From Sterolibacterium sp. (lineage in GTDB: Bacteria; Pseudomonadota; Gammaproteobacteria; Burkholderiales; Rhodocyclaceae): DNA of 34,374 bases. Every line of letters starts with the position of its first letter. Position 1 is the stretch's first letter. A program made the translations under genes and the position numbers. Shown here piece by piece: positions 16,414-23,732 of the stretch. The notes beneath the pieces were generated by a model. The model was not told where the DNA came from. It did no database searches and saw nothing but the letters and a program-made list of their open reading frames with translations. The stretch covers positions 1 through 34,374 of the forward strand of contig JAGOVA010000027.1 of NCBI GenBank assembly GCA_018061005.1. Direction: 5' to 3'.

Positions 16414-16589
16414 GCCCGGAGCGCCAGTGTTGGCGCGGTTTTCGGCTTTGCCCTCGCGAGCGGCTCCCTCCAATTTCTGCGTTTTTCCCTACCCTCACGC
16501 CTCTCTGTTCTCTATTTTTCTCTGGCGGTCTCACGAGCGTTCTTGGGGTCATCCCCTTTGTTGGCACGGGCTTACGGGCGATCAGTTGT

Positions 16590-16653
16590 GATTGAAGTTT
16601 CCTGTAGCGGTGGCGACTGAAGTTTTTGGCGCACTGCCACCGCTCTCCACAGG
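16590..16653. repeat. Compound inverted/direct-repeat element between the defence operon and chrB
   Basis: Two near-identical 11-mers, GATTGAAGTTT (16590-16600) and GACTGAAGTTT (16615-16625), are 25 bases apart. They interleave with a perfect 9-bp inverted repeat, AGCGGTGGC (16606-16614) and GCCACCGCT (16636-16644), extended outside by CCTGT (16601-16605) and ACAGG (16649-16653). Multiple short end repeats of this type resemble a transposon terminus, possibly IS21-like, but no transposase gene is present, so the identity is uncertain. The rest of 16331-16689 shows only the terminator. Confidence 0.45.
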
Positions 16654-16688
16654 TATTCATCAGTTCGGCATTCAGTCTTATTTAAATT

Positions 16689-16712
16689 GTAGAAATATCT
16701 ACCTATTGGTAG
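16689..16712 (+). promoter_or_regulatory. Overlapping palindromes at the chrB start: probable ChrB operator
   Basis: GTAGAAATATCTAC (16689-16702) and CTACCTATTGGTAG (16699-16712) are two perfect palindromes sharing CTAC. They end 10 bases before the chrB ATG at 16723 in an AT-rich stretch. ChrB proteins are known chromate-responsive regulators of chr operons, so an autoregulatory operator is a reasonable inference. There is no clear Shine-Dalgarno sequence between the palindromes and the ATG. Confidence 0.6.
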
Positions 16713-16722
16713 AATTTACTAC

Positions 16723-17664
16723 ATGAACAATTGGATTTCCCTCATTACAAGCCTTCCCACCGAAAACGCAACCTTGCGTCAGCGTGCTTGGCGGGCCCTC
16801 AAGGCATCCGGTGCAGCCGTCTTGCGGGATGGGGTGTATCTCATGCCTGAGCAGACTGACTGTCGTGCCACGCTGGAGGGGCTGGCAGCCGATATTCGCG
16901 AGGGGGGAGGCACGGCGTATGTGCTGCGGATGGCGGCATCCGATGACACAGACTTCACCAGCCTGTTTGATCGCAGCAAGGAGTTCACTGCTCTGCTGGC
17001 CGACGTTGGCCAGATCAGGTCAACCCTGACAGCCGACTCGGTACAGGACGCGCTGCGCCAAACCAGAAAGCTACGCAAGTCGTTCGCCAATCTTGTCGAA
17101 ATCGACTTCTTTCCCGGCGCGGCCCAAGGTCAAGTCGATAGCGCCTTGCGCGAACTGGAATTGGCCTGCTCTCGCACCTTGTCGCCTGATGAGCCGCAAG
17201 CCCAGACGGGTGACATTGCTCGCCTTCTGGCTTCGGACTACCAAGGCCGTCTCTGGGCCACCCGGCAACGCCCCTGGGTGGATCGACTGGCCAGTGCCTG
17301 GCTCATCCGGCGCTTCATTGATCAGCAGGCACGGCTGCTGTGGCTGGACAACCCAACGGATTGCCCGACAGATGCCCTCGGTTTCGATTTCGATGGTGCA
17401 AGGTTCAGCCATGTCGGCAGCCGCGTCACGTTTGAAGTGCTGGCGGCGAGCTTTGGTCTGGATCAGACCGCCGTGGCTCGCTTGGGGCTACTGGTGCACT
17501 ACCTCGATGTTGGTGGAGTACGGCCACCTGAAGCTGCGGGCATTGAAAGCGTGCTGGCCGGGATGCGCGAGAGCCTCTCTAACGATGACGAACTACTGCT
17601 TGCCGCGTCCAGCGTCTTTGACGGGTTGTTGGCCAGCTTCACGAAAGGAACCCCAACAACATGA
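16723..17664 (+). CDS. chrB: Chromate resistance regulator ChrB
   Basis: ChrB senses chromate and controls chrA expression. The 313-residue protein has an N-terminal domain (about 1-150, beginning WISLITSLPTENATLRQRAW and including the GVYLMPE strand, reminiscent of PaaX-like folds) and a C-terminal ChrB domain (about 175-310) with the signature RPWVDRLASAWLIRRFIDQQ followed by ARLLWL, GFDFDGARFSHVGSRVTFEVL and LLVHYLDVGG. The overlapping palindromes immediately upstream are the likely operator. The 3' end overlaps chrA by 4 bases (ATGA). It looks intact. Confidence 0.92.
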   Translation: MNNWISLITSLPTENATLRQRAWRALKASGAAVLRDGVYLMPEQTDCRATLEGLAADIREGGGTAYVLRMAASDDTDFTSLFDRSKEFTALLADVGQIRSTLTADSVQDALRQTRKLRKSFANLVEIDFFPGAAQGQVDSALRELELACSRTLSPDEPQAQTGDIARLLASDYQGRLWATRQRPWVDRLASAWLIRRFIDQQARLLWLDNPTDCPTDALGFDFDGARFSHVGSRVTFEVLAASFGLDQTAVARLGLLVHYLDVGGVRPPEAAGIESVLAGMRESLSNDDELLLAASSVFDGLLASFTKGTPTT

Positions 17665-19019
17665 ACAACGCATCCACTCCGGCGGAAAGCACCGCAACAC
17701 CGCCCGCCGTCAGTTTCTGGCAGGCTTTTTCCTTCTGGCTCAAACTTGGCTTCATCAGTTTCGGTGGCCCGGCCGGGCAGATTTCGATCATGCACCAGGA
17801 GCTGGTAGAAAACCGGTGCTGGATTTCTGAAAAGCGCTTCTTGCACGCACTGAACTACTGCATGGTGCTGCCGGGGCCGGAAGCACAGCAACTGGCCACC
17901 TATATCGGCTGGCTGATGCACAGGACTTGGGGCGGCATCGTGGCCGGAGTGCTGTTCGTTCTGCCCTCGCTACTGATCTTGATTGCCCTGTCGTGGGTGT
18001 ACATTGCCTTTGGTGAGATGCCCCTGGTCGCGGGTCTGTTCTACGGCATCAAGCCTGCGGTGACGGCCATCGTGGTGCAGGCCGCACATCGCATCGGCTC
18101 ACGGGCGCTGAAGAACCATTGGCTATGGGGCATTGCCGCAGCCTCGTTCGTGGCCATCTTTGCGCTCAATGTGCCTTTTCCTGCCATCGTCGCGATTGCC
18201 GCCGTTCTGGGCTATGTCGGCGGACACATCGTCCCCGATAAATTCAAGACGGGAGGCGGGCATGGCAGCGCCGACAAAACATTCGGCCCCGCTCTGATCG
18301 ACGACAACACGCCGACACCCGAGCACGCAAGATTCCGCTGGTCGCGTCTGCTGCAAGTGATCGTGGTGGGCAGCTTGCTGTGGCTGGTGCCGATGGGCTT
18401 GCTGACGGCATCCCTTGGCTGGGATCACACCCTGACGCAGATGGGCTGGTTCTTTACCAAGGCCGCGCTGCTGACCTTCGGCGGCGCGTATGCCGTGCTG
18501 CCCTACGTATACCAAGGGGCGGTCGGCCACTATGGATGGCTCTCGCCCACGCAGATGATCGATGGTCTGGCCTTGGGTGAAACCACACCGGGGCCGCTGA
18601 TCATGGTGGTGGCCTTCGTCGGTTTCGTCGGCGGTTATGTGAAGGCGCTGTTCGGCCCTGATGCACTATTTCTCGCGGGTGCGGTCGCTGCCAGCCTGGT
18701 GGCATGGTTCACCTTCCTGCCGTCATTCCTGCTCATTCTGGCAGGCGGGCCATTGGTGGAAAGCACCCACAACGATCTCAAGTTCACCGCACCGCTGACC
18801 GCCATTACCGCTGCCGTGGTGGGCGTGATTCTGAATCTGGCACTGTTCTTCGGCTATCACGTGCTCTGGCCCCAGGGTTTCAGCGACCATTTTGACTGGG
18901 TATCCGGCCTGATCGCAGTCGCTGCCGCCGTGGCCCTGTTCCGCTTCAAACGCAATGTCATCCACGTAATCGCTGCGTGCGCGGTCGTTGGGCTGATTCT
19001 GAAAACGCTGATCCTGTGA
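17661..19019 (+). CDS. chrA: Chromate efflux transporter ChrA
   Basis: ChrA exports chromate across the inner membrane, giving resistance. The 452-residue protein is the long two-domain CHR type. The first half carries FWLKLGFISFGGPAGQISIMH and MVLPGPEAQQLATYIGW. The second half repeats the pattern as FFTKAALLTFGGAYAVLPYV and LGETTPGPLIMVVAFVGFVGG. About ten to twelve hydrophobic segments are visible. A hydrophilic linker rich in His, Gly and Asp (about 195-225) joins the halves. It is translationally coupled to chrB and is followed after 8 bases by a second, broken chrB-domain gene. Confidence 0.95.
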   Translation: MNNASTPAESTATPPAVSFWQAFSFWLKLGFISFGGPAGQISIMHQELVENRCWISEKRFLHALNYCMVLPGPEAQQLATYIGWLMHRTWGGIVAGVLFVLPSLLILIALSWVYIAFGEMPLVAGLFYGIKPAVTAIVVQAAHRIGSRALKNHWLWGIAAASFVAIFALNVPFPAIVAIAAVLGYVGGHIVPDKFKTGGGHGSADKTFGPALIDDNTPTPEHARFRWSRLLQVIVVGSLLWLVPMGLLTASLGWDHTLTQMGWFFTKAALLTFGGAYAVLPYVYQGAVGHYGWLSPTQMIDGLALGETTPGPLIMVVAFVGFVGGYVKALFGPDALFLAGAVAASLVAWFTFLPSFLLILAGGPLVESTHNDLKFTAPLTAITAAVVGVILNLALFFGYHVLWPQGFSDHFDWVSGLIAVAAAVALFRFKRNVIHVIAACAVVGLILKTLIL

Positions 19020-19027
19020 GGTGAACA

Positions 19028-19410
19028 ATGCAATGGATTACCCGCGAGTGCCCGAAGATCGACCGCATTGCCTGCCCGTGGCAGAGAAAACCGGCGCGAT
19101 TCCCTATGACATCCCCGGCGTGGAATTTTCCCATGTCGGTGAGTTGTGCAGCTTCGATGCCTTCCTCTCCAAGTACCAGCTGGATGACCCAGCACTACAA
19201 CAGCTGGCAGTGATTGTGCGTGGTGCTGACACCTCGCGACTCGATCTCACGCCGCAGTCAGCTGGGCTCTATGCGCTATCGCTGGGGCTGTCGCAGACCT
19301 TCGCCGACGATCACGAGATGCTCAAGCATGGCATGGTGATGTACGACACACTTTACGCGTGGTGCCAGCATTGCCAGAGTGAAACCCATAACTGGCCACC
19401 GAAAATGTAA
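19028..19410 (+). pseudogene. Second ChrB-domain gene, broken by an internal deletion and frameshift
   Basis: From ATG 19028 the frame reads MQWITRECPKIDRIACPW, the normal start of a stand-alone ChrB C-terminal-domain protein, but then leaves the family pattern. A different frame carries on the homology: VAEKTGAIPYDIPGVEFSHV, then LCSFDAFLSKYQLDDPALQQ, ending CQHCQSETHNWPPKM at 19410. Family members have about 25 residues (LIRRFID... to the AEKTG region) between these parts. The junction falls at CCGTGG (19076-19081), consistent with recombination between short direct repeats that removed the segment and shifted the frame. A continuous 129-codon frame from GTG 19021 exists, but its first 19 residues are out-of-frame noise. 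Confidence 0.8.
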
Positions 19411-19436
19411 CGATATACAAGCAAGGTATTTCGCTA

Positions 19437-19724
19437 ATGAATCAAAGCATCCTGTTCGCCATCCTGGCCGCCCTGTTGTTCGGAGCCAGCACTCCTTTCG
19501 CCAAGCTACTGATGAATGAGGCGTCCCCCATCGTACTGGGCGGGATGCTCTATCTGGGCAGCGGATTGGGTCTTGGTTTAGCGCGGCTGATCCGTGACCG
19601 GGGCTGGAAGAATCCCGGAATGGCGGCAACGGAATGGCTTTGTTTGCTCGGTGCCATCTTTTTCGGCGGGGTACTCGGCCCAGTTGCCTTGATGTTTGGC
19701 TTGACCCACTCCAGCGGTGCCTAG
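19437..19724 (+). pseudogene. EamA/DMT-family transporter, truncated
   Basis: MNQSILFAILAALLFGASTP followed by FAKLLMNEASPIVLGGMLYL is the start of an EamA-type drug/metabolite transporter. Three transmembrane segments are visible, through LCLLGAIFFGGVLGPVALMFGL. The frame stops with TAG at 19722 after THSSGA, at 95 residues; intact proteins have about 290-300 residues and ten helices. Homology ends exactly where a REP-like, G-rich patch begins. The intact gene often accompanies chr cassettes, so this is probably the last gene of the chromate unit, cut by the event that brought in the cas2 fragment. Confidence 0.8.
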
Positions 19725-19759
19725 GGAAACAGGGGGGGAAACAGGGGACAGACCACGGT
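19724..19759 (+). repeat. Perfect 12-bp tandem duplication plus REP-like sequence
   Basis: GGGAAACAGGGG occurs twice in direct contact, at 19724-19735 and 19736-19747. The second copy runs into GGGGACAGACCACGG (19744-19758), a motif I recall from REP-like sequences and RAYT/IS200-type transposase surroundings in proteobacteria. The element sits exactly at the breakpoint between the truncated EamA gene and the cas2 fragment. Confidence 0.6.
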
Positions 19760-19831
19760 TTCTCCGACAAAAGCGTCTTTCGGCAAGCTTGTCGCATCAC
19801 ACCGATTTTTGGCCGTCACCATAATAATCTC

Positions 19832-20023
19832 ATGAGCCGCGACCTTTACCTGATTGCCTACGATGTTTGCGAGCCACACCGGCTCTACCGGGTGTGTCGT
19901 TACCTGACAGGTTACAAAGTCGGCGGTCAGAAATCCGTGTTTGAAATCTGGGCAACCCCTGCCGAGCTGGAAGAAATCCGCAGCGAGCTGGATCGTCTGA
20001 TGGAAGAAGAGATAAACGCATAA
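19832..20023 (+). pseudogene. cas2: Orphan N-terminal fragment of CRISPR-associated Cas2
   Basis: MSRDLYLIAYDVCEPHRLYR and VCRYLTGYKVGGQKSVFEIW, then ATPAELEEIRSELDRLMEEE, is a clear Cas2 N-terminus: the first beta strand with the conserved Asp of AYD, the R-RV-x-x-x-L helix, the G-x-x-V-Q-K-S-V-F-E strand, and the following helix. Cas2, with Cas1, integrates new spacers. The frame stops at 63 residues, after INA, against about 90-100 normally. An 8-base duplication, TAAACGCA repeated at 20014-20029, lies at the stop. No cas1, effector cas gene or CRISPR repeats are present nearby. It is the scar of a lost CRISPR-Cas locus. Confidence 0.75.
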
Positions 20024-20066
20024 ACGCAATATCGTCTTCTGCAGCAGCGTGGTTGGAAATGTGATG

Positions 20067-20090
20067 AAAATGATTATGCAACATCATTTT
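20067..20090. repeat. AT-rich hairpin between the cas2 fragment and cysB
   Basis: AAAATGAT (20067-20074) and ATCATTTT (20083-20090) form a perfect 8-bp stem with an 8-base loop, between two convergent genes (cas2 fragment plus, cysB minus). It could serve as a weak bidirectional terminator. The low GC content of the stem makes this uncertain. Confidence 0.35.
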
Positions 20091-20139
20091 GTTGACGAAA
20101 AGATGGCAAGCTTGCCGGGTTCATCGTGACCCATCCTGC

Positions 20140-21084
20140 TCACAGCCCCGGATCCTCCCCGCCCTCCCCTTGTAGCGCCGCTTGCACCCGCTTGCGTGAG
20201 AGGTGCGGGGCGAACAGTTCGATGAATTCATAGGCATAGTCGCGCAGCCAGGCGTTGCGGCGCAGGCCGATGCGCGTCATGCTCGATTCGAACAGGTGGG
20301 CGGCATCAATGGCGCGCAGCCCGGTATCGGCTTTTGCGTCGTAAGCCATCGCCGCAACGATGCCCACACCGAGCCCGAGGGTGACGTAGGTTTTGATGAT
20401 GTCGGCATCAATCGCGGTGAGCACCACATTCGGCGTGAGATTGCGTGCGGCAAAGGCTTTATTGATCTGGCTGCGACCCGAAAAGGCGGTGTCGTAAGTC
20501 ACCACCGGATGGCGGGCGATGGCTTCCAGCGTCAGCGGGCGTTCTTCCAGCAAAGGGTGGTCGGGCGGCGTGATGATGCAGCGGTTCCACTGCTGGCAGG
20601 GCAGCATCACCAGTTCGTTATGTTCGGCAATGGCTTCGGTGGCAATGGCGATATCCGCCTGCCCTTCGCTCACCCAGTCGCAAATCTGCGCCGGATTGCC
20701 CTGATGCAGCTCCAGGCGCACCTTCGGGTAACGCGCCATGAACGCCCGCACCACAAGCGGCAGTGCGTAACGCGCCTGGGTGTGGGTGGTGGCGATGGTC
20801 AGACGACCGCTGTCGGCCTGGCTGTAGTCCTCGCCGACCTGTTTGAGATTGCCCAGCCCGGCCAGCACGCCTTCGATGAGCTCAAGAATCTGCCGCCCCG
20901 GTTCGCTGATGCCGGTGAGCCGCCGCCCCTGGCGCATGAAGATATCGACGCCCAACTCGTCTTCAAGCAGGCGAATCTGCTTGCTGATGCCCGACTGCGA
21001 GGTGTGCAACACCTTGGCCGCCTCGGTAATGCTCAGGCCATGGCGGGCAACTTCATGGGCGTAACGTAGCTGTTGCAGGTTCAT
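20140..21084 (-). CDS. cysB: LysR-type regulator CysB
   Basis: CysB activates sulfate-assimilation genes in response to sulfur limitation (N-acetylserine or APS in relatives). The 314-residue protein has the LysR winged helix-turn-helix (about 1-60: LQQLRYAHEVARHGLSITEA, LHTSQSGISKQIRLLEDELG) and an effector-binding domain (about 90-300) with CysB-type features TTHTQARYALP, HQGNPAQICDWVSEGQADIAIATE, VVTYDTAFSGRSQI and GLGVGIVAAMAYD. It is divergent from the exporter and cys genes, with a palindrome TATAAC-N5-GTTATA in between. This supports control of its neighbours and itself. Confidence 0.93.
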   Translation of the reverse strand: MNLQQLRYAHEVARHGLSITEAAKVLHTSQSGISKQIRLLEDELGVDIFMRQGRRLTGISEPGRQILELIEGVLAGLGNLKQVGEDYSQADSGRLTIATTHTQARYALPLVVRAFMARYPKVRLELHQGNPAQICDWVSEGQADIAIATEAIAEHNELVMLPCQQWNRCIITPPDHPLLEERPLTLEAIARHPVVTYDTAFSGRSQINKAFAARNLTPNVVLTAIDADIIKTYVTLGLGVGIVAAMAYDAKADTGLRAIDAAHLFESSMTRIGLRRNAWLRDYAYEFIELFAPHLSRKRVQAALQGEGGEDPGL

Positions 21085-21091
21085 GGTTCTT

Positions 21092-21108
21092 TATAACCAA
21101 AAGTTATA
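21092..21108. promoter_or_regulatory. LysR-type operator in the cysB/exporter divergent region
   Basis: TATAAC (21092-21097), CAAAA, GTTATA (21103-21108) is a perfect inverted repeat fitting the LysR T-N11-A box. It lies 8 bases upstream of the cysB start in the 111-base divergent region, which is otherwise AT-rich. It is the likely CysB autoregulatory site and may also serve the exporter-cysI direction. Confidence 0.6.
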
Positions 21109-21195
21109 CATTTGTGAAAATAAAGTATTTTTAGATTTTAAGCCAGCCCGATATCATGCGCTTCCTTCACTTTACGCGCCGCATTCCGACTCATC

Positions 21196-21978
21196 ATGGA
21201 TCTTGCCTACAGCCTTGCCGGATTCTTTGTTGGTGCCGTCGTCGGCCTGACCGGTGTGGGCGGTGGCTCGCTGATGACACCCTTGCTGGTGCTGCTGTTC
21301 GGCATCCACCCGGCGACGGCGGTCGGCACTGATCTGCTCTACGCCGCCATCACCAAATCCGGTGGCAGTTTTGTGCATGCCCGCCGTGGCTCGGTCGATT
21401 GGCGCATCGTCGGCCTGCTGGCCGCGGGCAGCGTGCCGGCTTCGATCTTGACCCTGCTGCTGGTGGCGCGTTTTGCGCCCGACGGGCTGGGCGGAGCCAC
21501 CAAACTGATTTCCGCCGCGCTGGGGGTGGCCTTGCTGCTCACGGCGGCTTCGCTGGTCTTCCGCCGCCATTTGCAGGCTTTTGCCCTGACACACTTTCCG
21601 GTAGAACCGAACCCACGTCGCACCGCCATTTTGACGGTGATCACCGGACTGATCCTGGGGTCGCTGGTCACCATTTCTTCCGTCGGCGCAGGCGCGCTCG
21701 GGGTCACGGCACTGTTTTTCCTGTACCCCAAGCTGCCTGCCCTGCGGATCGTCGGCAGTGACATCGTCCATGCCGTGCCGCTCACGCTGGTGGCCGGGCT
21801 GGGTCACTGGTGGTATGGCAGCGTCGATTGGTCACTGTTGGGCGCGTTGCTGATCGGCTCATTGCCCGGGATTTATCTGGGCAGCCATCTGGCCGCAAAA
21901 ATTCCCGATAAAATCCTGCGCCCTACCCTGGCCGGCATGCTGGTTCTGATTGGCGGCAAATTGATCGCCGCCTACTGA
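21196..21978 (+). CDS. TauE/SafE-family sulfite/organosulfonate exporter
   Basis: The 260-residue, strongly hydrophobic protein has the TauE/SafE signature LAGFFVGAVVGLTGVGGGSLMTP near the N-terminus and its second-half counterpart, LGSLVTISSVGAGALGVTAL. About seven or eight membrane segments are visible. Family members move sulfite, sulfoacetate or related anions. Its place between cysB and the sulfite reductase gene suggests handling of sulfite, either as overflow export or exchange. The ATG at 21196 opens MDLAYSLAGFF. cysI follows after 65 bases with its own GGAG ribosome-binding site, so the two probably share a transcript. Confidence 0.88.
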   Translation: MDLAYSLAGFFVGAVVGLTGVGGGSLMTPLLVLLFGIHPATAVGTDLLYAAITKSGGSFVHARRGSVDWRIVGLLAAGSVPASILTLLLVARFAPDGLGGATKLISAALGVALLLTAASLVFRRHLQAFALTHFPVEPNPRRTAILTVITGLILGSLVTISSVGAGALGVTALFFLYPKLPALRIVGSDIVHAVPLTLVAGLGHWWYGSVDWSLLGALLIGSLPGIYLGSHLAAKIPDKILRPTLAGMLVLIGGKLIAAY

Positions 21979-22043
21979 TCCCTATCTCTTTTTAAGTCCC
22001 ACATTCCACGTCTCACGCCCCGAGCATCGCTCCGGAGAACTTC

Positions 22044-23732
22044 ATGTACCAATACGATGAATTCGATCAGGCACTCGTCGACCAGCGCGTCGCCCAGTTC
22101 CGCGACCAGATGACGCGCCACTTCGCGGGCGAACTGAGCACCGACGACCTGCGTCCGCTGCGCCTGCAAAACGGCCTGTACATCCAGCGGCACGCGCCGA
22201 TGTTCCGCATCGCCGTGCCTTACGGCATGCTGGCCAGCCGCCAGCTGCGCGCCCTGGCGCACATCGCCCGCACCTATGATCGCGGCTATGGCCACTTCAC
22301 CACGCGCCACAACATGCAGTTCAACTGGATTCCGCTGGAGCGCGTTCCAGAAGCTCACGCCGAACTGGCCAAGGTGCAGATGCACTCGATCCAGACTTCC
22401 GGTAACGATGTGCGCAACACCACCACCGATCACTTTGCCGGGGTTGCCGCCGATGAAATCGCCGATCCGCGCCCGTGGTGCGAAATCATCCGTCAGTGGT
22501 CAACCTTCCACCCTGAATTCGCCTATCTGCCGCGCAAATTCAAGATTGCGGTGAATGCCGCCGCAACCGATCGCACGGTCATCCAGGTCAATGACATCGG
22601 CCTGGATCTGAAAAAGGATGCGGCAGGCAACATCGGCTTTCGCGTGCTGGTGGGCGGCGGGCTGGGGCGCACGCCGATACTTGGCAGCGTGATCCGCGAG
22701 TTTCTGCCCTGGCCGCACCTGCTCAGTTACATCGAGTCCATTTTGCGTGTTTATAACCGTTATGGTCGGCGCGACAACGCCTTCAAGGCGCGCATCAAGA
22801 TTCTCGTCAAGGCACTGGGGGCGGCAGAATTCGCCCGGCAAGTGGAAGAAGAATGGCAGCACGAAAAAGACGGCGCGGCCACGCTTACCCAGGCTGCGGT
22901 GGATCGCATCGCCCGCCACTTCGCCCCGCCCGCCTATGAAACCCTGGCCAACAACGACCCCACACTGGCGCAACAACGCCAGCAAGACAAAGCGTTTGCC
23001 CGCTGGCTGGAACGCAACATCACCGCCCACAAGATGCCCGGCTATGCCGCCGTCACGGTTTCACTGAAGTCCTATGACCAGCCGACCGGCAACATTTCTG
23101 CCGACCAGCTCGATCTCGTCGCCGACCTGGCCGACCGCTACAGTTTTGGCGAAGCGCGTGTCTCGCACGAGCAGAATGTGATTCTGGCCGACGTACCCCA
23201 GCGCGATCTCCACACACTCTGGCAGACCCTGCGCGCACAAAAACTGGCCACACCCACCGTCGGCCTGCTTACCGACATCATCTGCTGCCCGGGCGGCGAC
23301 CTGTGCGCGCTGGCCAATGCCAAATCGACTCCGATTGCCATGGCCGTGCAAGAACGACTGGGTGATCTCGATTACCTGCATGATGTCGGCGACATTTCAC
23401 TCAACATCTCCGGCTGCATGAACGCCTGCGGCCACCATCACGTCGGCAATATTGGCATCCTCGGCGTCGATAAAAAAGGCGAAGAGTGGTATCAAATTTC
23501 CATTGGTGGCCGTCAAGGCAATGACACCCGCCTGGGCAGCATTCTGGGTCCCTCGTTTGCCGCAGTCGACGTGCCCCGCGTGGTCGAGCAGCTCGTCGAT
23601 GTCTATCTCGAACAGCGCGCCAACGGCGAGCGTTTCATCGATGTCGTCGACCGGATCGGTGTCGACCCCTTCAAGGCGCGCATCTACGCTGCCCAGAACA
23701 ACGCACAGGAAAAGAAGGTGGCTCATGGCTAA
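22044..23732 (+). CDS. cysI: Sulfite reductase hemoprotein subunit
   Basis: CysI carries siroheme and a [4Fe-4S] cluster and reduces sulfite to sulfide in assimilation. The 562-residue protein shows the duplicated nitrite/sulfite-reductase fold: the first half has RHAPMFRIAVPYGMLASRQLRALAHIA and GHFTTRHNMQFNW, and the second half has KMPGYAAVTVSLKSYDQPTGNIS. The cluster ligands follow the canonical spacing C-x5-C and C-x3-C: C415/C421 in CCPGGDLC and C458/C462 in GCMNACGHHHVGN. A CTCCGGAG ribosome-binding region precedes the ATG. No flavoprotein cysJ is present, so electrons may come from ferredoxin or another donor. The end overlaps the DUF934 gene by 8 bases. Confidence 0.93.
   Translation: MYQYDEFDQALVDQRVAQFRDQMTRHFAGELSTDDLRPLRLQNGLYIQRHAPMFRIAVPYGMLASRQLRALAHIARTYDRGYGHFTTRHNMQFNWIPLERVPEAHAELAKVQMHSIQTSGNDVRNTTTDHFAGVAADEIADPRPWCEIIRQWSTFHPEFAYLPRKFKIAVNAAATDRTVIQVNDIGLDLKKDAAGNIGFRVLVGGGLGRTPILGSVIREFLPWPHLLSYIESILRVYNRYGRRDNAFKARIKILVKALGAAEFARQVEEEWQHEKDGAATLTQAAVDRIARHFAPPAYETLANNDPTLAQQRQQDKAFARWLERNITAHKMPGYAAVTVSLKSYDQPTGNISADQLDLVADLADRYSFGEARVSHEQNVILADVPQRDLHTLWQTLRAQKLATPTVGLLTDIICCPGGDLCALANAKSTPIAMAVQERLGDLDYLHDVGDISLNISGCMNACGHHHVGNIGILGVDKKGEEWYQISIGGRQGNDTRLGSILGPSFAAVDVPRVVEQLVDVYLEQRANGERFIDVVDRIGVDPFKARIYAAQNNAQEKKVAHG

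Noticed and set aside
20024-20140. CRISPR repeats after the cas2 fragment
   Set aside because: No repeated 25-40-base units with spacers are visible; only an AT-rich hairpin.
20203-21069. A 288-codon plus-strand frame
   Set aside because: It is antisense to cysB and shows no protein-family features.
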